Shown one piece after another: positions 51,378 to 59,070 of a stretch of 64,000 nucleotides of DNA. Below the pieces are notes generated by a model, which saw only the letters and a program-made list of their open reading frames with translations, was not told where the DNA came from and ran no database searches. The stretch comes from Streptomyces antnestii (GTDB taxonomy: Bacteria > Actinomycetota > Actinomycetes > Streptomycetales > Streptomycetaceae). How positions within the stretch are numbered: the first letter of the stretch is position 1; the number at the start of each line of letters is the position of its first letter. The translations under genes and the position numbers were made by a program. Where the stretch lies: contig NZ_RZYA01000016.1 in NCBI RefSeq assembly GCF_004005495.1, forward strand, positions 62,001 to 126,000, written 5' to 3'.

Positions 51378-51566
51378 GGCGGAAACGTAGGGGCACGGTG
51401 CGCACCTCGCCATCGCCCTTACGCCATCCGGCGGCCCCTCCCTCTCACGTGACACACCCTCACCGCGCCACCCTTGACGCCGGATTGAGTGGTTCTGGCC
51501 TCACACCCTGCGGGCGGCGGGTGCGAGGGTGGTTCGTCTCGGGGGACGTGGCTGACGTAGGGGGCG

Positions 51567-52286
51567 GTGTTGGTCGGGGTGGGGAAAAGGGTGCGCCGCC
51601 GGGGGTGGGCGGTGTCCGGGCGGCGCCGGCGCTCCTCGGCGAGGGCGGGGCAGAACTTCACCGGCGTGTACGCCGTCGCCGCCGTCGCCGCGGGGACACT
51701 GGCCGTGGCGACGGTCCGATGGCTGCTGGCCAACTGGTGGGTGCTCGTCGTGGCCGCCGCCGTCGCGGTCGCGGGCGGCGCCGCATGGCTGTACCGCAGA
51801 GCCGAACGGGCCCGCGCGGAGCGTCTTCGCATGCAAGGTCTTCGGTACGAACTGCCCCGTCTCGACTCGCTCCATCACCGTGAGTTCGAGTTCGCGGTAC
51901 GCGATCTGATGCTTCGCGACGGCTGTGGGGACGCGCGGCAGGTCGGCGGCGCGGGCGACAACGGCGTGGACGTACTCGCGACCGATCCCGCCGGCCGGCG
52001 CTGGGTCATCCAGTGCAAGCACCGCAGGGACGGCGATCGCGGCGCGGCCGTGGGCACGCCCGACCTCCAGCGTGTCAACGGCACGGCGCGGCCCCTGCAC
52101 CGCGCGGACGTCGTGGTCGTCGTGACCAACGGCAGGTTCTCCGCCAAGTGCCCCACCCTGGCACGGCAGTTGGACATGCACCTGGTCGACCGCCGGACCC
52201 TCGCCACATGGGCGGCGGGATCGCGCCCGCTCTGGGAACTGCTGCCTCGGGTCCCGCCGCCACGCAGACCGTCACCGCTGCCCTGA
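51567..52286 (+). CDS. membrane-anchored restriction endonuclease-like (Mrr_cat) protein
   Basis: The 239-aa protein starts with an Arg-rich segment and two membrane helices (about residues 33-50 and 56-76). An Mrr-type PD-(D/E)xK nuclease domain follows (about 95-215): LDSLHHREFEFAVRDLMLRD, the acidic GAGDNGVDVLA (Asp135), and VIQCKHRRDGDRG (Gln149, Lys151). A nuclease fold at the inner face of the membrane is a recurrent streptomycete arrangement of unknown role; defence or DNA-uptake processing are possibilities. The start is GTG 51567; a later GTG is possible. Confidence 0.8.
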   Translation: MLVGVGKRVRRRGWAVSGRRRRSSARAGQNFTGVYAVAAVAAGTLAVATVRWLLANWWVLVVAAAVAVAGGAAWLYRRAERARAERLRMQGLRYELPRLDSLHHREFEFAVRDLMLRDGCGDARQVGGAGDNGVDVLATDPAGRRWVIQCKHRRDGDRGAAVGTPDLQRVNGTARPLHRADVVVVVTNGRFSAKCPTLARQLDMHLVDRRTLATWAAGSRPLWELLPRVPPPRRPSPLP

Positions 52287-52343
52287 GGGCACTCGGCCCG
52301 GGGCAGGTTGGGCGGGCACGGGCGACCTGCGACACTTTCCGGC

Positions 52344-52583
52344 GTGAGTCAATCCCGCCGCCCCCTGGGCACCGGCCCCAGCCCCGACGAGCCCTCCGAG
52401 CCGACCGAGCCTTCGCGCGCCGTACGAGGCCGCACGGCCGCGGAACGCGCGGGCGCCGCGGAGCAGTTCCCCGACACCGGCGCCGAGGCCGGTACCGAAG
52501 CCGCGGACGCGCCGGACGTGTCCGCATCCGGCAGACGCCGGCTCGGCGTGGGTCAGGCGCGGAACGACGAAGCGGCCCACTGA
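52344..52583 (+). CDS. hypothetical protein, 79 aa, disordered
   Basis: A short Pro/Glu/Ala/Arg-rich open frame starting at GTG 52344 (VSQSRRPLGTGPSPDEP). It has low complexity, with no predicted fold or motif and no clear ribosome site. It is included because the frame has good third-position G/C bias and because repeats and a terminator hairpin follow it. Confidence 0.4.
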   Translation: MSQSRRPLGTGPSPDEPSEPTEPSRAVRGRTAAERAGAAEQFPDTGAEAGTEAADAPDVSASGRRRLGVGQARNDEAAH

Positions 52584-52599
52584 CCGGACGGCGCACGCG

Positions 52600-52651
52600 G
52601 CCTGCGGTGGCCGGTGCGTGTCCTGCGGTGACGGTGCGTGGCCTGCGGTGA
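52600..52651 (+). repeat. 20-21-bp tandem repeat, about 2.5 copies
   Basis: (G/T)CCTGCGGTG followed by a CGGTGCGTG segment recurs at 52600-52620 and 52621-52640, and the first half again at 52641-52651. The third copy forms one arm of the terminator stem. Confidence 0.7.
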
Positions 52652-52663
52652 CCGCAGGCCACG
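52637..52663. terminator. 12-bp perfect hairpin, 3-nt loop
   Basis: CGTGGCCTGCGG (52637-52648) and CCGCAGGCCACG (52652-52663) are exact complements with loop TGA. It is the strongest hairpin between the convergent 79-aa gene and the DUF574 methyltransferase, probably a bidirectional terminator. Confidence 0.75.
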
Positions 52664-52737
52664 TGACCGGACACGCGCGGCCCCCCGGATTCTCCTGGAG
52701 GCACCCCCGCACGCCCGGCCGGCCGCGATCCTGCGGA

Positions 52738-53553
52738 TCAGGGCTTGCGGGCGAGGCCGCCGTGTTCCGCGATGAGTTCCGGGGCGGGGGACGTGGCGTC
52801 GGGGCGCCAGAACGGCACCGAGACGACGCCGGGTTCCAGGAGTTCGAGGCCGTCGAAGAACGCCGTGATCTGGTCGACGGGACGCAGGAAGTACGGGACG
52901 GCGCCGGAGCTGTTGTAGCCGTCCTGGGCGTGCTCGAAGCCCGCGTCGATACCGCGTGACCCGTCGTTGATGGACAGGTAGCTGCCCGAGGGCAACCCGT
53001 CCAGCAGGCGCTTGACGATCGCCCGCGCCTCCTCGTAGTCACCCATGTGGCCCAGGATGTTGCTGAGGATCAGAGCCGTGGGACGGCTGAAGTCCAGCGT
53101 CTCGGCGGCCGCCGCCAGGATGCGGTCCGGGTCGGACAGGTTGGCGTCGACGTAGGCGGTCGCTCCCTCGGGCGTGGAGGTGAGCAGCGCGCGGGCGTGC
53201 GCGAGGACCAGCGGGTCGTGGTCGACGTACACGATCTTGGTCTCGGGGGCGAGGCGCTGGGCGACCTCGTGCGTGTTGTCCACGGTCGGCAGGCCGGTCC
53301 CGATGTCGAGGAACTGGCGGATGCCCGCCTCGCCGACCAGGTACGTGATGTTGCGGCGGAGGAAGGCGCGACTGCTGCGGGCGATGGTGGTGATGCCGGG
53401 GAAGAGGGCGCTGTACGCGTCGCCCGCCTCCTCGTCGACGGGGTAGTTGTCCTTGCCGCCGAGCCAGTAGTTCCAGATCCGGGCCGAGTGCGGGACCGAA
53501 GTGTCGATCTTCTCTTGTGCCGCAGGTCCGGTGGTCGCCGCTTCGTCCGTCAT
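52738..53553 (-). CDS. SAM-dependent methyltransferase, DUF574 family
   Basis: The 271-aa protein belongs to the streptomycete DUF574 methyltransferase-like family. Early signatures are ARIWNYWLGGKDNYPVDEEA and the segment ending ARSSRAFLRRNITYLVGEAG. The SAM motif is FLDIGTGLPTVDNTHEVAQ, followed by VYVDHDPLVLAHARALL and SNILGHMGDYEEA. These paralogues are numerous in streptomycetes and their substrates are unknown. ATG 53551-53553 gives the usual N-terminus; a longer in-frame GTG/ATG reading is not needed. Confidence 0.9.
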   Translation of the reverse strand: MTDEAATTGPAAQEKIDTSVPHSARIWNYWLGGKDNYPVDEEAGDAYSALFPGITTIARSSRAFLRRNITYLVGEAGIRQFLDIGTGLPTVDNTHEVAQRLAPETKIVYVDHDPLVLAHARALLTSTPEGATAYVDANLSDPDRILAAAAETLDFSRPTALILSNILGHMGDYEEARAIVKRLLDGLPSGSYLSINDGSRGIDAGFEHAQDGYNSSGAVPYFLRPVDQITAFFDGLELLEPGVVSVPFWRPDATSPAPELIAEHGGLARKP

Positions 53554-53690
53554 GGTTACCGTCCGTCTTCCAACCGAGGCGTGAACTGTTTCACCGCACA
53601 ACCTACGTCCCAACATTCCTGATGCGCACACCAGTTCAAGCTTTGAATGTGCGCGTCACGGGATTTTCCTGGGGAGAACGGAGACACGCG

Positions 53691-54248
53691 ATGGTGGCCC
53701 CGGTGGAACTGTGGCACCTGGACGAGGACAACCTCGAACGACTCCTCGCCGTGGCCGTCGACGACGCGGACCCCGGCGAGGTCATGCCGCCCGTCCCGGG
53801 CCCGCCCGGGTGGACGCCGGAACGCCGCGAGGCCTTCCGCGCCTGGCACCGCGCCCGCCGCCCCGGACTCGACGGCCCCCTCGGGGAGCGCACGTACGCG
53901 ATCGCCTGCGAGGGGACGATCGTGGGCTCGGCGCGCCTCGCGGTCCGTGACGCCGACACCTCCGGCGAAGTCCTCGAAACCGGCATGTGGCTCGCCCGTT
54001 CACGACGCGGCCAGGGACTCGGCACCGCCGCCCTCCGCCGGCTCCTCGCCGAAGCCGGCGAAAGCGGAGCGCGCGCACTGGTCGCTGACACCAGGACCGA
54101 CAACCACGCGGCCCTCATGGCCCTCCGCCGGAACGGCGCGACGGTCCGCCCCGGCGAGAACCCCTCGGACGTCCATGCCGAACTGGCGGTCAAGGAGCAG
54201 GACCTGCCCCCGCACGGCAACGCCACGCCCCCCGCGCACCCCCTGTGA
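53691..54248 (+). CDS. GNAT family N-acetyltransferase
   Basis: The 185-aa protein has the GNAT fold. Strand beta-4 is ETGMWLARS, the acetyl-CoA pyrophosphate loop is RSRRGQGLGTAALRRLLAEA (matching Q/RxxGxG/A), and ALVADTRTDNHAALMALRRN has the usual late helix. It acetylates an unknown amine. ATG 53691 has GGAG about 10 nt upstream. It is divergent from the DUF574 methyltransferase. Confidence 0.88.
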   Translation: MVAPVELWHLDEDNLERLLAVAVDDADPGEVMPPVPGPPGWTPERREAFRAWHRARRPGLDGPLGERTYAIACEGTIVGSARLAVRDADTSGEVLETGMWLARSRRGQGLGTAALRRLLAEAGESGARALVADTRTDNHAALMALRRNGATVRPGENPSDVHAELAVKEQDLPPHGNATPPAHPL

Positions 54249-54297
54249 CCAGGCCCCGGCCTCTCCGTCGTATGGCACATGTATTTCCGGCAAAACC

Positions 54298-54354
54298 TTG
54301 ACGTCATGCTCTCCCCGGCTATTAGATCTGCTCTATTGGGCGCGTGGCCAATAG
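54298..54354 (+). promoter_or_regulatory. promoter with overlapping CCAATAG operator (NCS1 operon)
   Basis: TTGACG (54298-54303) and TATTAG (54320-54325), 16 bp apart, look like a HrdB-type promoter. Immediately downstream, CTATTGG (54333-54339) and CCAATAG (54348-54354) form a perfect 7-bp inverted repeat with an 8-nt spacer across the expected start site, a typical repressor position. No regulator gene is adjacent. Confidence 0.6.
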
Positions 54355-54394
54355 TGATCGCCCGGCCGTACGAGACGCTTCTTGGGAGGACGCG

Positions 54395-55855
54395 ATGGCG
54401 ACCAGAGACCTGACAGCCACCGCCGGCGGCGATGAGGCCGTGACCGTGGACCAGGCCGGAGCCCTGGAAACCCACGGGATCGACTACATCCCCGAGGGTG
54501 AGCGGCAGGGTCGCGCCCGGGAGCTGTTCGCGGTGTGGGCGGCGCCCAACGTGAGCTATCTGAGCCTGGTCGTGGGCGCGGCGATGATCCTCATGGGCCT
54601 CACCCTCGTGCAGGCGCTCGCGGTGATCGTCGCCGGAAACCTGCTGTGGGCGCTCACCGGAGTGCTCGCCGTGAGCGGACCGGCCGCGGGCACCACGGGC
54701 TCCGTGATCTCCCGGGCGATGTACGGGATCCGCGGGAACAAGGCGATGATCGCCCTGACCGGGTGGCTGATCTCCGCGGCGTACCTGGCGCTGAACTGGT
54801 CTGCGGCCTCGGTCGCCGCGATCGGGCTCGCCGGCCGGCTCGGCGCCCCCGACAACCCTCTGCTCAGCGGCGTGATCATCTGTGCCATCGCCGCGGCGAC
54901 CCTCGTCGTCAGCGTCTACGGCCACGCGACGATCCTGCGGCTCTACTCCGTTCTGAGCGTCGCGCTCACCGTCGTGTTCGTCGTGGTGAGCGGCTATGTG
55001 CTCGGGCACACCGACTGGTCGTACCGGCCCGCCGAGTCGCTGCACGGCGCCCAGCTCTGGGTGACGCTCATCGGCGGCTTCGCCATCATCGCCTCCACCC
55101 CGCTGTCGTACAGCAACAGCCCGGACCTGGCGCGCTATCTGCCGCGCGACAGCAAGCCCGCGGCCGTGGCCGGCTGGACCGCGCTCGGCGCCTTTCTGCC
55201 GAGTGTCCTGTTCACCGGCATCGGCGCCCTGGCGGCCACCGCACTCGACATGAGCGACCCGGAGGCGGCCCTGGAGGGGATCCTCCCGAGCTGGTTCATC
55301 CCCGTCTTCGTCATCGCGGTCGTCCTGAACACCGTCGCCAACAACGGCCTCACCGCGTACAGCGCGGGCCTCGCGTTCCAGTCGATCGGCGTGCGCCTCG
55401 GCCGGGTCTGGTCCGTCCTCGTCATCGGCGTCCTCGCGACGGCCATGACGCTGTACGCGATCCTCGTCTTCGACTTCCTGACCAGCGTGAACACCATGCT
55501 GGAGCTCGTCGTGGTGGTCACAGGACCGGCCGTCGGCGTGTACGTCGCCGACATCTGGACCTGCCGCAACCGCTACGACGGCCCGCAGCTCCTCGACGAG
55601 CGCCGCGGCAGCGCGTTCTGGTACGACGGGGGCGTGTGCCGGGCGGGCGTGGGCGCGTTCCTCGCCGGCGCCCTCGCGGGCGTCCTGTGCGTGAGTACGA
55701 GCTTCTGGACCGGCCCGGTCTCCGCGCTGCTCGGCGGCGCGAACCTGTCCCTCGTCGCCGGACTCGTGGTCTCCGCCGTCGTCTACGCGGCGGTCGGCCG
55801 CACCCGGCGCCGCGCGGTGATCACCGAGCCGCGCGCCTGGCCTCTCCTGCCCTGA
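54395..55855 (+). CDS. NCS1 family nucleobase/cation symporter (cytosine permease-like)
   Basis: The 486-aa protein has about 12 membrane helices of the nucleobase-cation-symport-1 family. GIDYIPEGERQGRARELFAV leads into helix 1, followed by LSLVVGAAMILMGLTLVQAL. Later come SVISRAMYGIRGNKAMIALT, TPLSYSNSPDLARYLPRD and NNGLTAYSAGLAFQ. Relatives carry cytosine, allantoin, hydantoins or thiamine. ATG 54395 follows GGGAGGA. The amidohydrolase starts 28 bp after its stop, so it probably imports that enzyme's substrate. Confidence 0.9.
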   Translation: MATRDLTATAGGDEAVTVDQAGALETHGIDYIPEGERQGRARELFAVWAAPNVSYLSLVVGAAMILMGLTLVQALAVIVAGNLLWALTGVLAVSGPAAGTTGSVISRAMYGIRGNKAMIALTGWLISAAYLALNWSAASVAAIGLAGRLGAPDNPLLSGVIICAIAAATLVVSVYGHATILRLYSVLSVALTVVFVVVSGYVLGHTDWSYRPAESLHGAQLWVTLIGGFAIIASTPLSYSNSPDLARYLPRDSKPAAVAGWTALGAFLPSVLFTGIGALAATALDMSDPEAALEGILPSWFIPVFVIAVVLNTVANNGLTAYSAGLAFQSIGVRLGRVWSVLVIGVLATAMTLYAILVFDFLTSVNTMLELVVVVTGPAVGVYVADIWTCRNRYDGPQLLDERRGSAFWYDGGVCRAGVGAFLAGALAGVLCVSTSFWTGPVSALLGGANLSLVAGLVVSAVVYAAVGRTRRRAVITEPRAWPLLP

Positions 55856-55883
55856 CCTCTCCCACAAGGAACAGGGCGCCATC

Positions 55884-57602
55884 GTGAAAAACACATCCGA
55901 GAAGAAGACATCCGAGAAGAAGACATCCGAGAAGAAGAAGGCAGTCATGCAAGCCGATGCCCTGGTGCGCGTGGCGCACGTCGAGACACTCGACGGCGCC
56001 GACGCCACCTCAACGCCCGCACCGCAGGTCGTGGCGATCCGCGACGGGCGCGTCCTCGCCGTCGGGGGCGAGGAGGTGACGGCCTCGTACCGCGGCCCCG
56101 GGACCACGGTGCACGACTTCCCGGACGCGGTGCTGCTGCCCGGCCTGACCGACGCCCACGCCCACCCCGTCTGGGGGTCGATCGAGATCGGCAGCGGCAT
56201 CGACCTGTCCGGCGCCGACAGCCTGGAGGGTGTACTCGATCTCGTCGCGGACGCCCTGCGCAGCCGCCCCGAGGACGCCTGGGTCACCGGCTACGACCTC
56301 GACCTGAACCACTTCCCCGGAGCCCCGGGCGGAGCGGTCCTCGGAGAGCGCTTCCCCGGCCGCGCCGTCTCCCTGATGACGCGGGACGCGCACGCCCTCG
56401 TGGTGAGCCCGCGCGTCGTGGAGCTCGCCGGGCTGACCGGCCGCGAGACGTTCAGCGACAAGTCCTGCGTCGAGGTCGGCGCCGACGGACTCCCCACGGG
56501 CTACATCCTCGAACTCCAGGCGATGGACCTGGTGTTCGCGCACTACCCGGAGGTCAGCACCGAGGACGCCGCCGCCTACGTGCTGCGGCAGCTGGACGTC
56601 CTCGCCGGCTGCGGCCTCACCGGGCTGCACGCGCTGGACTTCACCGACCCCAGCGAGGCGGTGTACCGCAAGATCGAGGAGAACGGCGAACTGCCGCTGC
56701 GCATCCGCTGTTCGCCCCTCGTCCCCGCCGACTCCGGCCCCGACGACTGGGCTCCGGTCGCCGGACTACAGGGCACGCGCGGCCGGCGCTGGTGGGTCGA
56801 GGGCGTCAAGTTCATGCTCGACGGGACCGCCGACAACGGCACGGCATGGTTCGACCACCCCGACACCCACGGCGAGAACGACACCTCCCTGTGGCGCGAC
56901 GTGGACGCGTACCGGCGGGCCGTGCGCTACTTCACCGAGCGCGGCATCCCCACCGCGACCCACGCCATCGGCGACCAGGCCGTACGCGTCGCCCTCGACG
57001 TCATCGCCGAAGCCGGGCCCGCCGACCGGGGGCCGCATCGGATCGAGCACATCGAGTCCCTCCCGGACGACCTCCTCGACCGCTTCGCCGAACTCGGCGT
57101 CGTGGCGAGCCTCCAGCCCGTGCACGGCACCCGGCACACCCGGGCGGACGGCGACGACAACTGGTCCAGGCGCATCGGACCCGACCGGGCCGCCCGTGGC
57201 TGGCGCACCCGCGACCTGCTGCGCCACGGCGCCGTCGTCGCGCTCGGCTCGGACTGGCCCATCGGCCCCGGCGACCCCCGGATCGCCCTGGCGGACTGCC
57301 AGCTGCGCCGCCCCGTCGAAACCCCCGGCACGCCGCCCGTACAGCCGGAACAGGCCCTGACCGCCCTCGAGGCGTACCGGGGCATGACCCGCGCCACCGC
57401 CGAGGCCGCCGGCATGTCCGGCGAGCTCGGCCGCGTCGAGCCCGGACACCTCGCGGACTTCACGCTGCTCGCCGCGAACCCCCTCCACCTCAGCCCCGAG
57501 GCGCAAGCCGCCAACGCCGTCGTCGCCACGGTCGTCGGGGGCGAGCTGATCCACCACACCACCGTGACCGAAGTGACCGAAGTGACCGAAGGACGCCTGT
57601 GA
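55884..57602 (+). CDS. YtcJ-like amidohydrolase
   Basis: The 572-aa protein has an amidohydrolase TIM barrel with flanking beta domain. The metal-binding HxH is TDAHAHPVWG (His92, His94), then IRCSPLVPADSG, EGVKFMLDGTADNG with the carbamylated-Lys-type position, TATHAIGDQAVR, RIEHIESLPDD and GSDWPIGPGDP (metal Asp). The N-terminus from GTG 55884 has three TSEKK repeats; ATG 55947, after them and after AAGAAGG, may be the true start. The C-terminus has TEVTEVTEG. Its stop overlaps the next gene's start (GTGA). It hydrolyses an imported amide or cyclic amide. Confidence 0.88.
   Translation: MKNTSEKKTSEKKTSEKKKAVMQADALVRVAHVETLDGADATSTPAPQVVAIRDGRVLAVGGEEVTASYRGPGTTVHDFPDAVLLPGLTDAHAHPVWGSIEIGSGIDLSGADSLEGVLDLVADALRSRPEDAWVTGYDLDLNHFPGAPGGAVLGERFPGRAVSLMTRDAHALVVSPRVVELAGLTGRETFSDKSCVEVGADGLPTGYILELQAMDLVFAHYPEVSTEDAAAYVLRQLDVLAGCGLTGLHALDFTDPSEAVYRKIEENGELPLRIRCSPLVPADSGPDDWAPVAGLQGTRGRRWWVEGVKFMLDGTADNGTAWFDHPDTHGENDTSLWRDVDAYRRAVRYFTERGIPTATHAIGDQAVRVALDVIAEAGPADRGPHRIEHIESLPDDLLDRFAELGVVASLQPVHGTRHTRADGDDNWSRRIGPDRAARGWRTRDLLRHGAVVALGSDWPIGPGDPRIALADCQLRRPVETPGTPPVQPEQALTALEAYRGMTRATAEAAGMSGELGRVEPGHLADFTLLAANPLHLSPEAQAANAVVATVVGGELIHHTTVTEVTEVTEGRL
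55893..55937 (+). repeat. three perfect 15-bp tandem repeats (TSEKK)
   Basis: ACATCCGAGAAGAAG repeats exactly at 55893-55907, 55908-55922 and 55923-55937, encoding TSEKK three times if translation starts at 55884. The low-GC, purine-rich repeat is out of character here and resembles a run of ribosome-site-like AGAAG before ATG 55947. Confidence 0.9.
57564..57590 (+). repeat. three perfect 9-bp tandem repeats at the amidohydrolase 3' end
   Basis: GTGACCGAA repeats exactly at 57564-57572, 57573-57581 and 57582-57590, giving a TEVTEVTE tail just before the stop. Confidence 0.9.
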
Positions 57603-58714
57603 GTACGCCGATCGCCCGCCCCGCCGAACGCCTGCACGTCGCGGTCGCCTCGTCCGACCCGTTCGCGCGAGGAGCCGCCCGCGGAGAGCAGCTGCGCGAC
57701 GCCCTGCCCGGCGGGATCGCCGGGTACGACCGGTTCTTCCGGCTCGGCGGCATCAGCCCGCGGCAGGTCCGCGAGGACGCCGAGCGCGCCCTGGAGACGA
57801 TCGACGCCTTCCGGCCGCACGCGCGGGCGGAGATCGAGGGCATCGCCCACGGCGCCGGTGTCGACGTCTGGCGCGTCGCGGCGCTCAACGCCCGTACCGA
57901 GATCCTCGCCCGCAGCGCCACCGTCCCGCCCGGCGAGTGCTCGACGATCGTCCGGCGTACCGGAACCGGCGAGGCCACCGTCCCCGCCACGTTCGGCATC
58001 CAGACCTGGGACTGGCACGTCGAGCTGAACCCGTTCTGGCACACCCTCGAATCGCGCGGCGGCACCCACGACGTCGTCGGCCTCACCGAGCACGGCATCC
58101 TCGGCAAGATCGGCGTCAACAGCGCCGGTGTCGCCCTGCACTTCAACATCCTCGGCCACCGCCGCGACGGCATCGGCGGCATCCCGATGCACGTCCTGGC
58201 GGCCCTGGTCCTGGAGGAGGCCGGGAGCGTGGCGGAGGCCGTCGAGATCGTGCGCGGCGCGCCGATCGCGTCCTCGGGGTCGTTCGCCCTCTTCGACACG
58301 ACCGAGGCCGTACTCCTCGACATCAGCCCCGAGGGCGTGTTCGCCATGACGCCCGACCACGGGACGCTGGTGCGCACCAACCACTTCCTCACACCCGTCC
58401 CCGCGGCCAACGAGAAGTCCTGGCTGTACCAGCCGGATTCGGGCGAGCGCTTCGCCCTCATCCAGAAGCGGCTCGCCGAGACGGGCGAGCTGCCGGGCTC
58501 GGCGGACGAACTCGTCGGCTTCCTCATGTCGGGAGAGGGTGAAGCGGCGCTCACCTGCATCCCCGACATGAACCTCCCCGAGGGACAGCGGTGGGCGAGC
58601 CTGGCCACCGTCCTTCTCGAACCGGCCACCAGCACGGCCCGCATCCTGGACGGCACACCGGTGGACGCCGGTTCGCGGCCCTGGAAGGTCCTCGCCGCGC
58701 GGCAGGGCGCATAG
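57599..58714 (+). CDS. C45 family autoproteolytic acyltransferase/hydrolase
   Basis: The 371-aa protein resembles acyl-CoA:6-aminopenicillanate acyltransferase-like Ntn hydrolases (peptidase family C45). SDPFARGAARGEQLRDAL and AEIEGIAHGAGVDVWRVAAL are the pre-domain, and the expected autocleavage nucleophile is Cys114 in PPGECSTIV. It is followed by FGIQTWDWHVELNP, the conserved Q-x-WDW, and GKIGVNSAGVALHFNIL. It probably forms or hydrolyses an amide bond. GTG 57599 overlaps the amidohydrolase stop by 4 bp, so the two enzymes and the NCS1 permease form one operon. Confidence 0.88.
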   Translation: MSTPIARPAERLHVAVASSDPFARGAARGEQLRDALPGGIAGYDRFFRLGGISPRQVREDAERALETIDAFRPHARAEIEGIAHGAGVDVWRVAALNARTEILARSATVPPGECSTIVRRTGTGEATVPATFGIQTWDWHVELNPFWHTLESRGGTHDVVGLTEHGILGKIGVNSAGVALHFNILGHRRDGIGGIPMHVLAALVLEEAGSVAEAVEIVRGAPIASSGSFALFDTTEAVLLDISPEGVFAMTPDHGTLVRTNHFLTPVPAANEKSWLYQPDSGERFALIQKRLAETGELPGSADELVGFLMSGEGEAALTCIPDMNLPEGQRWASLATVLLEPATSTARILDGTPVDAGSRPWKVLAARQGA

Positions 58715-58733
58715 CCTTCCACCGGGAACATCT

Positions 58734-58801
58734 GGCGCCGCCACACCGTTCTGACTCACAATGCAGTGCGCACCACGCATGACTGACGGTGTGGCGGCGC
58801 C
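58734..58801. terminator. 16-bp perfect inverted repeat, 36-nt loop
   Basis: GGCGCCGCCACACCGT (58734-58749) and ACGGTGTGGCGGCGCC (58786-58801) are exact complements, 20 bp after the C45 gene stop. The loop contains the palindrome GTGCGCAC. It may separate the upstream operon from the leader-peptide operon; it could also be a large operator. Confidence 0.6.
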
Positions 58802-58873
58802 CGTCCCGGGCCCGCACGGGTGACGCGACGACGGTGGGACACGGGCCCACCGCGCCGCAGGACGGAGGTGGCC

Positions 58874-58993
58874 GTGACGACGCGCGTGTCCCGCCTGTGC
58901 GTCCCGGTCCTTGCCCCGTCCCGCCCCGTGCACCTGTACACGCGGGCACACATCGACCTGCAGCGCGTGGCCGGCGCGCTGTGTTGTTCCTGA
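58874..58993 (+). CDS. leader peptide with terminal Cys-Cys, upstream of LLM monooxygenases
   Basis: GTG 58874 with GGAGG 5 nt upstream encodes 39 residues, VTTRVSRLCVPVLAPS at the start and RAHIDLQRVAGALCCS at the end, before TGA 58991-58993. The R-HIDL-RV---LC pattern matches the short leader peptides found before sulfur-metabolism genes in actinobacteria. Two adjacent TGT codons (58982-58987) sit right before the stop. The peptide's job is probably to report cysteinyl-tRNA levels through ribosome position. The stop overlaps an RNA stem that masks the next gene's ribosome site. Confidence 0.78.
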   Translation: MTTRVSRLCVPVLAPSRPVHLYTRAHIDLQRVAGALCCS

Positions 58994-59060
58994 TCGTTCT
59001 CTCCGTCGGCGCCCCCTCCTTCTGAGGGGCACGCCCCTTTCGTACGGTCGATCAGGAAGG
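58989..59060 (+). promoter_or_regulatory. attenuator: stem masking the LLM ribosome-binding site
   Basis: CCTGATCG (58989-58996), which includes the leader TGA, is exactly complementary to CGATCAGG (59049-59056), which overlaps the AGGAAGG ribosome site (59054-59060) of the LLM gene. Enclosed is a second hairpin, CCCCTC (59013-59018) with GAGGGG (59024-59029), flanked by GGCG/CGCC pairing. A competing GGGG-CACG-CCCC stem (59026-59037) is followed by UUU. A ribosome paused on the Cys codons would cover 58989-58996 and free the ribosome site. Confidence 0.65.
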
Positions 59061-59070
59061 CACCCTTTCC

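Noticed and set aside
51567..52286. Classical restriction-modification system
   Set aside because: No methyltransferase or specificity subunit adjacent; the DUF574 methyltransferase at 52.7 kb is not a DNA methylase type and is on the other strand.
52738..54248. Possible secondary-metabolite gene cluster built on the methyltransferase and acetyltransferase
   Set aside because: No polyketide, peptide or terpene synthase, and both are common stand-alone streptomycete families.
53636..56287. Long minus-strand open frame opposite the acetyltransferase and NCS1 permease
   Set aside because: Low-complexity Gly/Arg/Asp/His composition typical of antisense frames in GC-rich DNA; the plus-strand genes have motifs and ribosome sites.
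56927..59032. Long minus-strand open frame opposite the C45 gene and leader
   Set aside because: No recognisable protein and it crosses the C45 gene and a strong stem-loop; an antisense shadow.
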